From assembly GCF_018446385.1 (NCBI RefSeq), contig NC_056000.1, positions 77,634,688 through 77,698,687 of the forward strand: DNA of 64,000 nucleotides, in the 5' to 3' direction. The stretch's first letter is position 1. Every line of letters begins with the position of its first letter. The translations under genes were made by a program, and so were the position numbers. Source of the DNA: Zingiber officinale. Lineage: Eukaryota > Streptophyta > Magnoliopsida > Zingiberales > Zingiberaceae. Under the pieces are notes generated by a model. The model worked only from the letters and a program-made list of their open reading frames with translations. It was not told where the DNA came from and did no database searches. Of the stretch, positions 1 to 10,277 are shown piece by piece.

Positions 1-34
1 GAAGACCTCTCTGATAATTCTTGAATCAAGGATC

Positions 35-1261
35 TGTTGGATATTGGGGCCTTAAATGGACCAAAACGACTTAGATGAAGGAAGCCATCAATTGTTGAAA
101 GTCATAATTGACTTCAAAATTAAAATCTACGATTCGTGTAGATAGATTTAGACTATTAATTTGCTCAAAACCGATTAAGGGTGAATGAGAAATTAATGTT
201 TAAAGTCAACCCAAAATAACATTTGTTATTCATTAATAAAGTGCATAGGAGAATAGTCCCACATCGGAAATTTTCGATGTGTATTCTCTACTTGTTAATG
301 AAGATGTGTTAATGGAGTTAACACAAAAAAATAAAAGGACAGGTGACCCCTTAGCCCAGGGCGAGCAGGTGCTCGCACCTGTGAGCCCGCCACCCGCCAC
401 GTGCGCAATGGGCGCTTTGTAGGCGCACTTTGCGGCATCCTCGTGGGCAAAGGGAGATGACTGGACAGTTGACTTAGGGAATGGATGACTTACGCATCGT
501 CGCGAGGAGCATTGAGGAGCTTAAATTTATGCTCCAGGTGACATTGCAGTGCCTGCGTGGCACTCGGGTGACGTGTCAGGCTCTTACCTGACGTGGCAGC
601 GCCTATGCGGCATCCTCGTGGGCAAAGGGAGATGACTGGACAGTTGACTTAGGGAATGGATGGCTACCGTTGATCAACGTTGATCAAATAGATATGATGG
701 ATCGCTTGTGATGCGATCTAGAGCGTTGGATCGCAAAGAGTAACGATCTGACGGCCTGGGATGAGGCTTGATCTGAAGCATCGAATCAATGGATCCAGAT
801 CCGATAGTTGATGACAATAGGCGGGATCTGAGGGTCACAACTCCTCAGATCTGATGGATGAGATTGAAGTGGGCTTGGTGAAGGGTTACAACTCTTCAGA
901 ATAGATGATCTAGATCGATCCAGCCCAAGGAACACATCCACTCACCCAAAGGACACTCAACCTCTTCGTTCAGTATAAATAGAACCCTCCAGATGATGGA
1001 ATACTCACTCAATCTTCTCTTCTCTTCCTCAAGCATTCATCACATCTTGTGCATTCAAGAGTCCAAGAAGTCTACTAAAGGTTCGCTGGTCTCGGAAGTC
1101 GGAGTGCTACGATTCCGAGACGTTCGTCGTCGTTGTATCTTGGGAACGAATTGCAACAATCCATTAAGCACCGTAGCGGAGCAATATCGTTTACGGAGAT
1201 AGTGTCGAACACTAGCCTCGACGATCAGTTTGCATACTCTAGAAGCTACCCGGAGACAACA
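35..1261 (+). repeat. 5' LTR of the copia element
   Basis: Direct repeat of 5649-6997. The TATA box lies at 974-981, so transcription should begin near 1005. A 9 bp stem with a 15 nt loop at 1089-1121 (gtctcggaa/ttccgagac) would lie in the 5' leader. A 55 bp block occurs twice (433-487 and 608-662), separated by about 120 bp. The short ORF at 993-1202 also occurs in the 3' LTR and is not a gene. Confidence 0.95.
974..982 (+). promoter_or_regulatory. TATA box of copia LTR
   Basis: The sequence tataaatag lies about 290 bp before the LTR end, with a pyrimidine-rich leader after it. The same box is present in the 3' LTR at about 6710-6718. This sets U3 before about 1005 and R/U5 after it. Confidence 0.7.
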
Positions 1262-1290
1262 GTCGTAAACGATATTTCCTGCAAACTGAT
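1262..1290 (+). other. Putative primer-binding/leader region without a tRNA match
   Basis: Only 29 bases separate the LTR end from the gag ATG at 1291. They do not contain the TGGTATCAGAGC-type match to initiator tRNA-Met expected in plant copia elements, nor other common plant primer sites (TGGCGCC...). Instead 1264-1276 is a perfect reverse complement of LTR bases 1183-1195 (13 nt), and 1280-1290 of 1224-1234 (11 nt). The block order a-b-a'-b' would form a pseudoknot if both pair. Function is inferred only. Confidence 0.5.
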
Positions 1291-2140
1291 ATGGCTACCA
1301 ACGACATTCCGACGGCCGTTCCGACCGTCGTTCCGACTGCCATTCCGCACGGAGAAAAGCCGGAGAAATTCACCGGAACCGACTTCAAAAGATGGCAACA
1401 GAAGATGTTGTTTTATCTAACAACGCTAAACCTTGTACGGTTTTTGCACGAAGACACGCCAGCCGCTACGGAAGGAAGTAAGGCTGCTAGCGATGCGTGG
1501 TCTCATGGAGATTTTCTGTGCCGCAATTATATACTCAACGCCTTGGACAACACGTTATATAACGTATATTGTTCTCTGGAGAAGGCAAAATCTTTGTGGG
1601 AATCCCTTGAGAAGAAATACAAGACCGAAAATGCTGGATTGAAGAAATTCATCGTCGATCGGTTTTTGGATTTCAACATGGTGGACGCAAAAGCGTCTCA
1701 TCTCAAGTCCAAGATATGCAATTAATACTGCATGATCTGGACGCCGAAGGCATGAAGCTGAACGAGACATTCGCAGTTGCTGCGGTAATTGAGAAGCTCC
1801 CTCCGTCATGGAAGGATTTCAAGAATTACCTAAAGCACAAGCAAAAGGAAATAGGGCTGCAAGACCTGATCCTGAGGCTACGAATAGAAGAGGATAATCG
1901 AAAGTTATCCGACTCCAGAGGAACCAAGCGGACTATAGACGAAATGTCCAACCTGGTCGAGCCGAACGCCAAAAAGCCGAAGCAGTTCAAAAGGAAGGCT
2001 CAAGCAAAGAAGTTCAAAGGCTCCTGCTACAACTGTGGAAAGGCAGGACACCTGTCCAAGGACTGCAGACGCCCAAAGAAGCCAACCAAGGGGCCAAAGT
2101 ATGCTACGAATCATGTCGCAACCTCTCTTGAGGACTTGGA
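1291..2140 (+). pseudogene. copia gag, frameshifted
   Basis: Gag starts at ATG 1291 (MATNDIPTAV...) with the GTDFKRWQQKMLFYL region typical of the UBN2/DUF4219-type Gag of plant copia elements. The frame is lost near 1715 and homology resumes in another frame at 1716. A CCHC zinc knuckle, [14 protein letters not shown], lies at about 2026-2067 behind a lysine-rich stretch. A functional Gag would form the virus-like particle. The frameshift near 1715 truncates this one at about 144 residues. Confidence 0.9.
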
Positions 2141-3513
2141 TCTCACTGCGGTTGTATTTGAAGCCAACTTGGTGGATACCAACCCGAAGCAGTGGTTCAT
2201 TGATACTGGAGCAACTCGTCATATCTGTTCCGATAAGGCGATGTTCTCCAAGTATACTCCGATAAATGGCAGGAAGCTCTATATGGGTAATTCCACGACG
2301 TCGCCAATTGTTGGACTCGGAAAGGTTGTTCTGAAGATGACGTCCGGAAAGGAGCTAACACTCATTGATGTACTCCATGTTCCCGACATCAGTAAGAACC
2401 TAGTTTCTGGAGCGGCATTGGTAAAGGCCGGATTTAGGCTAGTGTTCCAGTCAGACAACTTTGTACTTACGAAGAATGGTGTCTTCGTAGGAAAGGGGTA
2501 CCTAGAAAAGGGTCTATTCAAAATGGTTGTAATGCCTGTACTCCGAAATTTTGATGGTAATAAAATAAATGCTTCCAGCTATGTTGTTGAGTGTTTTAAT
2601 TTATGGCATGATCGACTCGGACATGTGAATAATAATACTCTCAAACGTCTCGTCAAATTAAATTTATTACCAAACGTCAATGTTGACGGAACACTCAAAT
2701 GTGAAGTGTGCGTGGAAGCGAAAATGACGAAACTACCTTTTCATTCGGTGGAAAGGACGACAACTCCTCTAGAGTTAATACATAGTGATCTATGTGACTT
2801 GAAATTTGTGCAAACTAGAGGAGGTAAAAAATATTTTATTACTTTTATCGATGACTGCACAAAGTTCTGTTATGTCTTTCTTTTAAGAAGTAAAGACGAA
2901 GCCCTAGAGGCGTTCAGAACCTATAAAACAGAAGTTGAAAACCAACTTGACAAACAAATTAAAATAATTCGAAGCGATAGAGGTGGAGAATATGGTGCAC
3001 CGTTTGATGAATTTTGTACAGAATCTGGCATTATCCATCAAACAACGGCACCTTACTCACCTCAATCAAACGGTGTTGCCGAACGTAAAAATCGGACACT
3101 AAAAGAAATGATGAATGCCTTGTTGATAAATTCAGGCTTACCTCAAAACTTGTGGGGAAGCAATATTATCGGCAAATCACATTCTCAACAGAATCCCTCA
3201 TAAAAAATGATAAAACCCCATATGAACTATGGAAAGGTCGCGAGCCATCGTACAAATACCGAAAGTGTGGGGTGCTTGGCAAAGGTCAAGTACCTAAACC
3301 AAAGCAAGTAAAGATCGGACCTAAAACGTTCGATGCGATATTTGGATATGCCCATAATAGTAGTGCATATCGCTTCCTAGTTCACAAATCAGATATTCCT
3401 AATATACATGTGGGAACAACCATAGAATCTCGAAATGCGATATTCTTTGAAAACGTATTCCCAAATAAAAGGGAAACGTTGAAAGTAATAACAACGGAAG
3501 TTCAAACAAAATG
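2141..3513 (+). pseudogene. copia protease and integrase, frameshifted
   Basis: In frame with the zinc knuckle follows an aspartic protease with active site [12 protein letters not shown] (2194-2229), then a pre-integrase zinc domain (LWHDRLGH..., CEVCVEAK) and an integrase core. Visible catalytic residues are D in HSDLCD (about 2784-2801), D in SDRGGEY (about 2974-2994) and E in AERKNR (about 3079-3096). The frame breaks at about 3170-3200 (stop at 3201-3203). Homology continues in the frame of 3152-3514 (TPYELWKGREPSY...), which is the integrase C-terminus. Confidence 0.9.
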
Positions 3514-5140
3514 ACGTTACCGAACTTAGTTGTTATAAAAGGACTATTGACGATCAGTGAAGAGCCACGTCGTAGCAAGCGGGCTAGAGTTGAGAAATCG
3601 TTCGGGCCGATTTCATGACTTTCATGTCGAAATGGAACCAAGAACATTAAGTGAAGCTCTCTAGACCCCATGCTCCAATGTGGAAAGAAGTCATCAATAG
3701 TGAAATTGAGTCTATCATGAATAATCATACTTGGGAATTAGTAGACCTTCCTTCGGTAATAAACCATTAGGTTGTAAGTGGATACTAAAACGTAAGTATA
3801 AAGCTGATGGATCAATTGATAAGTATAAGGCCGACTTGTAGCCAAGGGGTACAAGCAAGAGGAAGGCCTTAATTACTCGATACATACTCACCGGTGACAA
3901 GGATTACGCCCATACAGTGCTAATAGCCATTGCAAAGACCGTATGACCTTGAAATACATCAAATGGATGTTAAGACCGCATTCTTAAATGGTGAGTTGGA
4001 AGAAGAAATTTATATGGAGCAACCCAAGGGTTCTTGTCCTGGAATGAGAAAAGGTGTGTCGACTTGTTAAGTCGTTATACGGACTTAAGCAAGCGCCTAA
4101 ACAATGACACGAAAATTTGACAAAGTAATGTTGTCAAACGAATTCAGAATAAATGAATGTGACAAATGCATTTATGTCAAAAACACACTTGAATGATTTG
4201 TCTATACGTAGACGACATGCTAATAATGGGCAGTAATCATGATGTAATCATGACTACAAAGAAAATGTTGACCAGAAATTTTGATATGAAAGATATGGGT
4301 CAAGCAGATGTTATATTGGGAATTAAAATTCTCAGGACATCAGAAGAGATAGTTTTAACACAATCCCATTATGTAGAATCTGTATTGAAAAAATTCAATG
4401 CGTACGATCTCTCTACAGTGAAAACACCTATGGATCTAAGTCAACACTTAGCAAAAAAACCATGGTGAGACCATATCGCAGTTGGAATATTCTCGGATAA
4501 TAAGCAGTTTGATGTATCTCACAAACTGCACACGTCCGGATATTGCCTATACGGTCAACAAACTGAGTCGTTTTACGAGTAATCCAAACGACACCCATTG
4601 GAAAGCATTGATGCGAGTTCTCAGATATTTGAAATATACTATGAACTATGGATTACATTATGGAAAATATCCCGCTGTATTGGAAGGCTATTGTGATGCT
4701 AATTGGATATCAGATACAAAAGACTCCAAATCCACTAGTGGATATGTATTCATGATTGGTGGGGGAGCAGTATCTTGGAAATCCACTAAGCAGACTTGCA
4801 TTGCTCGGTCAACTATGGAATCCGAGTTTATAGCACTAGACAAAGGAGAGGAAGTGAAATGGTCTGGAATTTCTTGGAAGATATTCCTAATTGGGTGAAA
4901 CTTGTGTCACTATAATCCACTGTGATAGTCAAGAAGCGATAGGGAAGGCACAGAGTAATATGTATAATGATGGATCTCGACATATTCGTCGTAGACATAT
5001 ATAATTAGGCGGTTGATCTCTAATGGAGTGATTGCAATCGACTATGTTAAGTCCAAAGAAAATCTTGCGGATCCTCTAAGAAGGCTTACTCAAAGATAAG
5101 TAAACTGCTTGTCTAGAGGGATGAGTTTAAAATCCAACAT
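3514..5140 (+). pseudogene. copia reverse transcriptase/RNase H, heavily broken
   Basis: RT fragments are spread over different frames: a [20 protein letters not shown] segment at about 3963-4022, the catalytic CLYVDDMLIMGS segment at about 4199-4234, and the end of the RT palm to 4468. RNase H follows at 4482-4898 ([50 protein letters not shown]), with its acidic residues still visible. Degraded C-terminal matches such as DSQEAIG and RHIRRRHI continue to about 5000. Many single-base deletions and stops exclude a working polymerase. Confidence 0.9.
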
Positions 5141-5639
5141 ATGAATGGAGGAGTGTTAAACCAACCATGTGGAGGTGAGAGTCCAAGATTCTACTTCAAA
5201 AGAGACAACTAACTTTCACAATTCGAATCACCTATGAGTAGTTACTCCATCTCATTCCATCACAGCAAAGTGCAACTCACAAATGGATAAAGGGTGAGCA
5301 AAAGGCTCTTAATGATTCTTATATTATGTCGTAGAAGGTTCCACTGTTTATTCAATCGTCATGACTTGAGATGCAAAACTGCTTTCAAATGCATCGGTAT
5401 GGTATCCGTGTTAAGAACCTAGTCCTGTATTTGCTATATTTCTCATAATTTGTTGATCTACTATGCTAAGCTAAGAATGTGCATTCAAGACACGTTCACT
5501 GCGCAGCCTAGTATACTCGATAGCATTTCACTACGGAAGGTTCAAAGCCACAAGCTACCTCTCCCGATGCAGTGACTTATTGATTGGACTCTTGAAAAAT
5601 GTCAGCATGCATACACGCATTGCATTAATTTCCATTCAT

Positions 5640-5648
5640 GTGGGGGAT
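5640..5648 (+). other. Polypurine tract of copia element
   Basis: The purine run gtgggggat immediately precedes the 3' LTR, the position of the plus-strand primer in LTR elements. Confidence 0.8.
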
Positions 5649-6997
5649 TGTTGGATATTGGGGCCTTAAATGGACCAAAACGATTTAGAGGAAGGAAGCC
5701 ATCAATTGTTGAAAGTCGTAATTGACTTCAAAATTGAAATCTACGATTCACGTAGATAAATTTAGACTATTAATTTGCTCAAAACCGATTAAGGGTGAAT
5801 GAGAAATTAATGTTTAAAGTCAACCCAAAATAACATTTGTTATTCATTAATAAAGTGCATAGGAGAATAGTCCCACATCGGAAATTTTCGATGTGTATTC
5901 TCTACTTATTAATGAAGATGTGTTAATGGAGTTAACACAAAAAAATAAAAGGACAGGTGACCCCTTAGCCCAGGGCGAGCAGGTGCTCGCACCTGTAAGC
6001 CCGCCACGCGCAATGGGCGCTTTGTAGGCGCACTTTGCACTTACGCATCGTCGCGAGGAGCATTGAGGAGCTTAAATTTATGCTCCAGGTGACATTGCAG
6101 TGCCTGCGTGGCACTCGGGTGACGTGTCAGGCTCTTACCTGACGTGGCAGCGCCTATGCGGCATCCTCGTGGGCAAAGGGAGATGACTGGACAGTTGACT
6201 TAGGGAATGGATGACTTACGCATCGTCGCGAGGAGCATTGAGGAGCTTAAATTTATGCTCCAGGTGACATTGCAGTGCCTGCGTGGCACTCGGGTGACGT
6301 GTCAGGCTCTTACCTGACGTGGCAGCGCCTATGCGGCATCCTCGTGGGCAAAGGGAGATGACTGGACAGTTGACTTAGGGAATGGATGGCTACCGTTGAT
6401 CAACGTTGATCAACGTTGATCAAATAGATATGATGGATCGCTTGTGATGCGATCTAGAGCGTTGGATCGCAAAGAGTAACGATCTGACGGCCTGGGATGA
6501 GGCTTGATCTGAAGCATCGAATCAATGGATCCAGATCCGATGGTTGATGACAATAGGCGGGATCTGAGGGTCACAACTCCTTAGATCTGATGGATGAGAT
6601 TGAAGTGGGCTTGGTGAAGGGTTACAACCCTTCAGAATAGATGATCTAGATCGATCCAGCCCAAGGAACACATCCACTCACCCAAAGGACACTCAACCTC
6701 TTCGTTCAGTATAAATAGAACCCTCCAGATGATGGAATACTCACTCAATCTTCTCTTCTCTTCCTCAAGCATTCATCACATCTTGTGCATTCAAGAGTCC
6801 AAGAAGTCTACTAAAGGTTCGCTGGTCTCGGAAGTCGGAGTGCTACGATTCCGAGACGTTCGTCGTCGTTGTATCTTGGGAACGAATTGCAACAATCCGT
6901 TAAGCACCGTAGCGGAGCAATATCGTTTACGGAGATAGTGTCGAACACTAGCCTCGACGATCAGTTTGCATACTCCAGAAGCTACCCGGAGACAACA
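5649..6997 (+). repeat. 3' LTR of the copia element
   Basis: Matches 35-1261 but is about 120 bp longer. It holds two full copies of a ~175 bp tandem unit at about 6050-6390 (a 120 bp block plus a 55 bp block), where the 5' LTR has 1.7 copies. It also has three rather than two gttgatcaac units at about 6394-6421. It is followed by TSD ggatc. Confidence 0.95.
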
Positions 6998-7002
6998 GGA
7001 TC

Positions 7003-8002
7003 TATCTGACTATGTAATAGCAATTATTGTGTTCATTAATGCCAATAATTTGACAAAGCTAGTAGTCTTTCTCTCCAGCTGAACAGAGAATCATGATGAC
7101 CAAGAATATTTGACTAACTAATATTCTTAATGCTGAAAACTGGTTCATACACGGCCAACAACTCATTTTACAACTTGGTTTGGTTATGAGAAGGTAGCTC
7201 AAGTACACTAATTGGGGAAGTTAATGAGATTATTTTCATGAAAATTACTTAATTATTTATGAATCCTTATGAATGGGCTCAAGAACAATGAAGTTCCTTG
7301 CTAGTTGCTAGTCATGCATATGGAACATGATACATCAAAGCTAAGGACAAAATTAGGGGCAAAGTGTTATTAAAGAACTTTTCCTTGTATAAGAAGCATG
7401 TCTCAAATGGCAGAAACAATATATTAAAACAAGAATCCTTAGGCAAAAGTTAGAATTGAGCAATCTTATTAGTTGGAGTTCATTTGACATTCAAAATGAT
7501 CAGGAATATTTGGTCATCTGTGTTTAAAGCTAAAAAGGGAGCACTGAAAAGTAGAAAAAGCAACAAGTTGCTACCTTTTAATGATAGCTAATGTTAGGCT
7601 TCACTGCTCAATGTTTAAGTGTTTTTAAGATGATGGAAAGAACTAACAAGCTGTATATTCTATATACCAACTCCTTTTAAAACTAAACCATGATTTGAGA
7701 GTTGGTGATGAATCTAATAAACAAGGCATGAAAAAGAACCCTTCTCTGTTTCTTCCCCTTTTCTTTATAATAGCAGCCAAAGCAATCCAAGCTGTGCCTC
7801 AGCGAAAAGAGTTAAATCTTATCGTTACAGGTAGTTTTTCCAATTCCATGCTCCTATAGTCCTATACTCCTATTCTCACTTCTCTGATTCAGTGGTAGTA
7901 TGGAGATATAGTCTTTCATATCTTTTCATTCTTTCCCTTGATTTGCAGACGAAGGAAGAAGACACTTCAAGATTTTCTACCTTCTAAGTTGGCCTTCATA
8001 CT
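7003..8002 (+). promoter_or_regulatory. ABIL upstream region and 5' UTR with intron
   Basis: Unique AT-rich DNA from the copia insertion to the ABIL start codon. A TATA-like tttataatag lies at about 7764-7773. A likely leader intron runs from the GT at 7831 (ttacag|gtag) to the AG at 7947-7948 (tttgcag|acg), leaving a short second leader exon 7949-8002. The retrotransposon ends about 760 bp upstream of the TATA. The leader intron is inferred from splice consensus alone. Confidence 0.5.
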
Positions 8003-9821
8003 ATGATAACATCTCCATCTGCTTCCTCTATGTCTGCAAACCTGCAGGAGGAGTCAAGCTTGGATGTCTCCATTCCACAGAACCAGCTGTTGTCAGAAAG
8101 TCTCAAGGTTTTTTACTTGAAATTTTTGCTTAGTCTGAATTCTGAAGGAAAATCATGGATCATTCTTGCTATGATGTTTCATATGTTAACTCAGTAAGCT
8201 TTCATTGCAAAAATGGAGGTTTTATCATTTTAATCATGCAGTTAGGATTAACATCCAGAAGACACACCTTTGTTGGATGTTCATATTTGATAGTCATGAA
8301 GTATGACAGGACTGTTTTTATAGATTAAATCATTTCCACCCCAGTTAAAAAAATATATAGTGGAGTTTGATAACCGAAACTAGGAACTCGATCTTGGTTA
8401 TCTCAAATAAGACCCTACTCTCAACAAGTCTTGAAGAACTTAATAGGTTGAAAACCACAGATTCTTCATTGCGATCTTTTCACCTTGCTTGTTGGTTTCA
8501 GGGTCTGAGGAACATGCGATCGCAGTTATACTCGGCAGCAGAATATTTTGAACTATCTTACAAGAACGACGACAAGAAAGAACTGTGTGTTTGTTTGCAT
8601 GTACACTATCCTTGTATTCTCTAGATTTCAGATGGTTGAGTTTTGCCTAATTTGAGATCACTTGATCCATTTCATCAGAATCTCAAAGACTTTGAAAAGT
8701 TATACTCTTGAGACTCTTGCTGATGCTGTGAATCGATTAGGCTTGGTATCGAATAATGTAAACAACCTTCTCCATCAAGAAGTTAATGAGATCTCTGCTG
8801 CAGAGTTTCAAGTATCATGCATTGAGCAGGTATCATCAACTCAATCCTTCCCTTCACCCCCAAATGCAGTCGTTTGTGTTCTGATACAAGTGTTCTATCT
8901 TTCCAACACTAGAGATTTAATACATTTCAAGCATGTCTAGACAAGGAAGGCCTTCATGAACAATCCCATTTGATCAAATCGCCAAAGCATCACAAGCACT
9001 ACATTCTACAAGGCAGAATGATACTATCTTTGATAATTATTTACCACATCAAATATCAATGCATCTATCGTTACATTTTTCTTAAGTTTGTGTTGGTTGG
9101 TTATCAATATAGGTGATGAACCTATGCAAACGTATGAAGGCATACATCCACCTCAAGAGGCCAGCAAACTAAGAAAGCATAAAACTGGTAATGCTATTAT
9201 TTTGTCATGAGATATCACACTTTGTATCATTATATCACCTGGATTAAATCATCTGAAAAGTGCTAGATTCATCAGTCAACACTAACATGTACATGTTTTT
9301 GCAATCTTTTCAGCAGCTCGACGCAGGTTGCCTCCTCCTCCTCCTGTCCTTAGTTCATACACTCTGACTTGGCCCTTGCCGCGACTTGGGAAGACATTTT
9401 TAGACAAAAGTAAGCTGATTGCACAGCTTCAGGAAGATCCTAATTGTGCTCTTTACGACATGGAAAGAAGAGAAAATTCACAACTTCAAGCAAATCGACC
9501 ATTTATATCTGACTCATGGCCGAAGGTACGATGATTAGAATCTAGTTTGCCACTCATTATGCTTTCTAGTGAGAAAGCAGTCGAGCAATTAGTGAAAAAA
9601 ATGAAGAACAATGTAGCAATAATCCTTATTGTTTTAACTTGCAGTATAATTTGGAGCCGCAACATTCACTTCCAGTATACTTGCATGATGGTGAGAGGAT
9701 CAGACGCAGAGAGACAGAGGAGGGAAATAGGAGAAAAAAGAGGGGATTTTTCAAGGGCTTGTTCTCAAGGAAGAGTTCATGGACTGACGAGCCTATGTAT
9801 AATTATTTAGATGAATATTGA
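8003..9821 (+). CDS. ABIL: ABI-like (ABIL) subunit of the SCAR/WAVE complex
   Basis: Coding exons: 8003-8107, 8502-8584, 8679-8829, 8913-9012, 9113-9187, 9314-9525 and 9645-9821, totalling 903 nt (300 aa). All phases join without a stop. Family-typical segments are MRSQLYSAAEYFELSY and KTLKSYTLETLADAVNRLG in the N-terminal half, SPKHHKHYIL in the middle, a proline run PPPPP, a basic stretch GFFKGLFSRKSS and the ending YNYLDEY. The length fits plant ABIL1-5 (about 280-320 aa). ABIL proteins belong to the WAVE complex that activates ARP2/3 actin nucleation; I infer that role here. The start could instead be the in-frame ATG at 8030. Intron 4 needs a GC donor (CAAG|GCAGAA at 9013). Intron 5 ends in a cagcag tandem acceptor, so one alanine may be optional. 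The next gene, Kish, follows on the same strand about 460 bp after the stop. Confidence 0.9.
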
Positions 9822-10277
9822 GCAAGCTAAGGAAGAAGAAAGACAAAAGAAAAAATGAAGATTATTTTCTTTGTTTTCATGATGTAGATTATTTATAAAA
9901 CTAATTGATTCAGACATTCAATCAGTGGAATGATAATAGTAATGAAAGAAAATATAATAATCAGTGAAAATGATACTAATGTATGTTTGTCATACCAGCC
10001 GATAAAGTCAATTAATTTAATAATACTAATAATGAGGGGCAAAATGCGAAGAGCTCCTTACTCAAGGAAACTTTGACCGGGAGTGTTTTCGTAAATGGTA
10101 GACTTACAGGGGTAAAATAAAATTTCTTCAATGTGTATTTCTGTGTTTTCTTGGCGGCCAAGTCGTCACCGCAAAGAGAAGCGGCGAGTCCGGCGCTCGC
10201 CATACGAGGTCCTTCCGGGCTGTCCCCGCTGCTCTACAGATCGGAGTTTCTCGATTGGTATCTAGGAATTGCCTCTG
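9822..10277 (+). promoter_or_regulatory. ABIL 3' UTR and Kish promoter/5' UTR
   Basis: AT-rich DNA to about 10,020 with several AATAA-like poly(A) contexts, then a GC-richer leader from about 10,150 that runs into the Kish start codon. No other gene is seen. Minus-strand ORFs at 10,012-10,487 overlap the Kish leader and first intron and match nothing I recognise. Confidence 0.4.

Larger units (their letters stand above)
30..7002 (+). mobile_element. Ty1/copia LTR retrotransposon, complete ends, defective coding region
   Basis: A 5' LTR (35-1261) and a 3' LTR (5649-6997) start TGTTGG and end CAACA. The 5 bp ggatc at 30-34 and 6998-7002 is the target-site duplication, so this is a single clean insertion. 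Domain order is Gag, protease, integrase, reverse transcriptase, RNase H, which is the copia order. By hand I count about 14 substitutions over roughly 925 alignable LTR bases (about 1.5%), so the insertion looks recent. The coding region is nevertheless broken by several frameshifts and small deletions. The target site lies upstream of the ABIL gene; bases 1-29 continue at 7003. Confidence 0.95.

Noticed and set aside
993-1202. 69-codon ORF repeated at 6,729-6,938
   Set aside because: It lies in both LTR copies of one retrotransposon, overlaps the leader hairpin and has no domain; its duplication is LTR identity.
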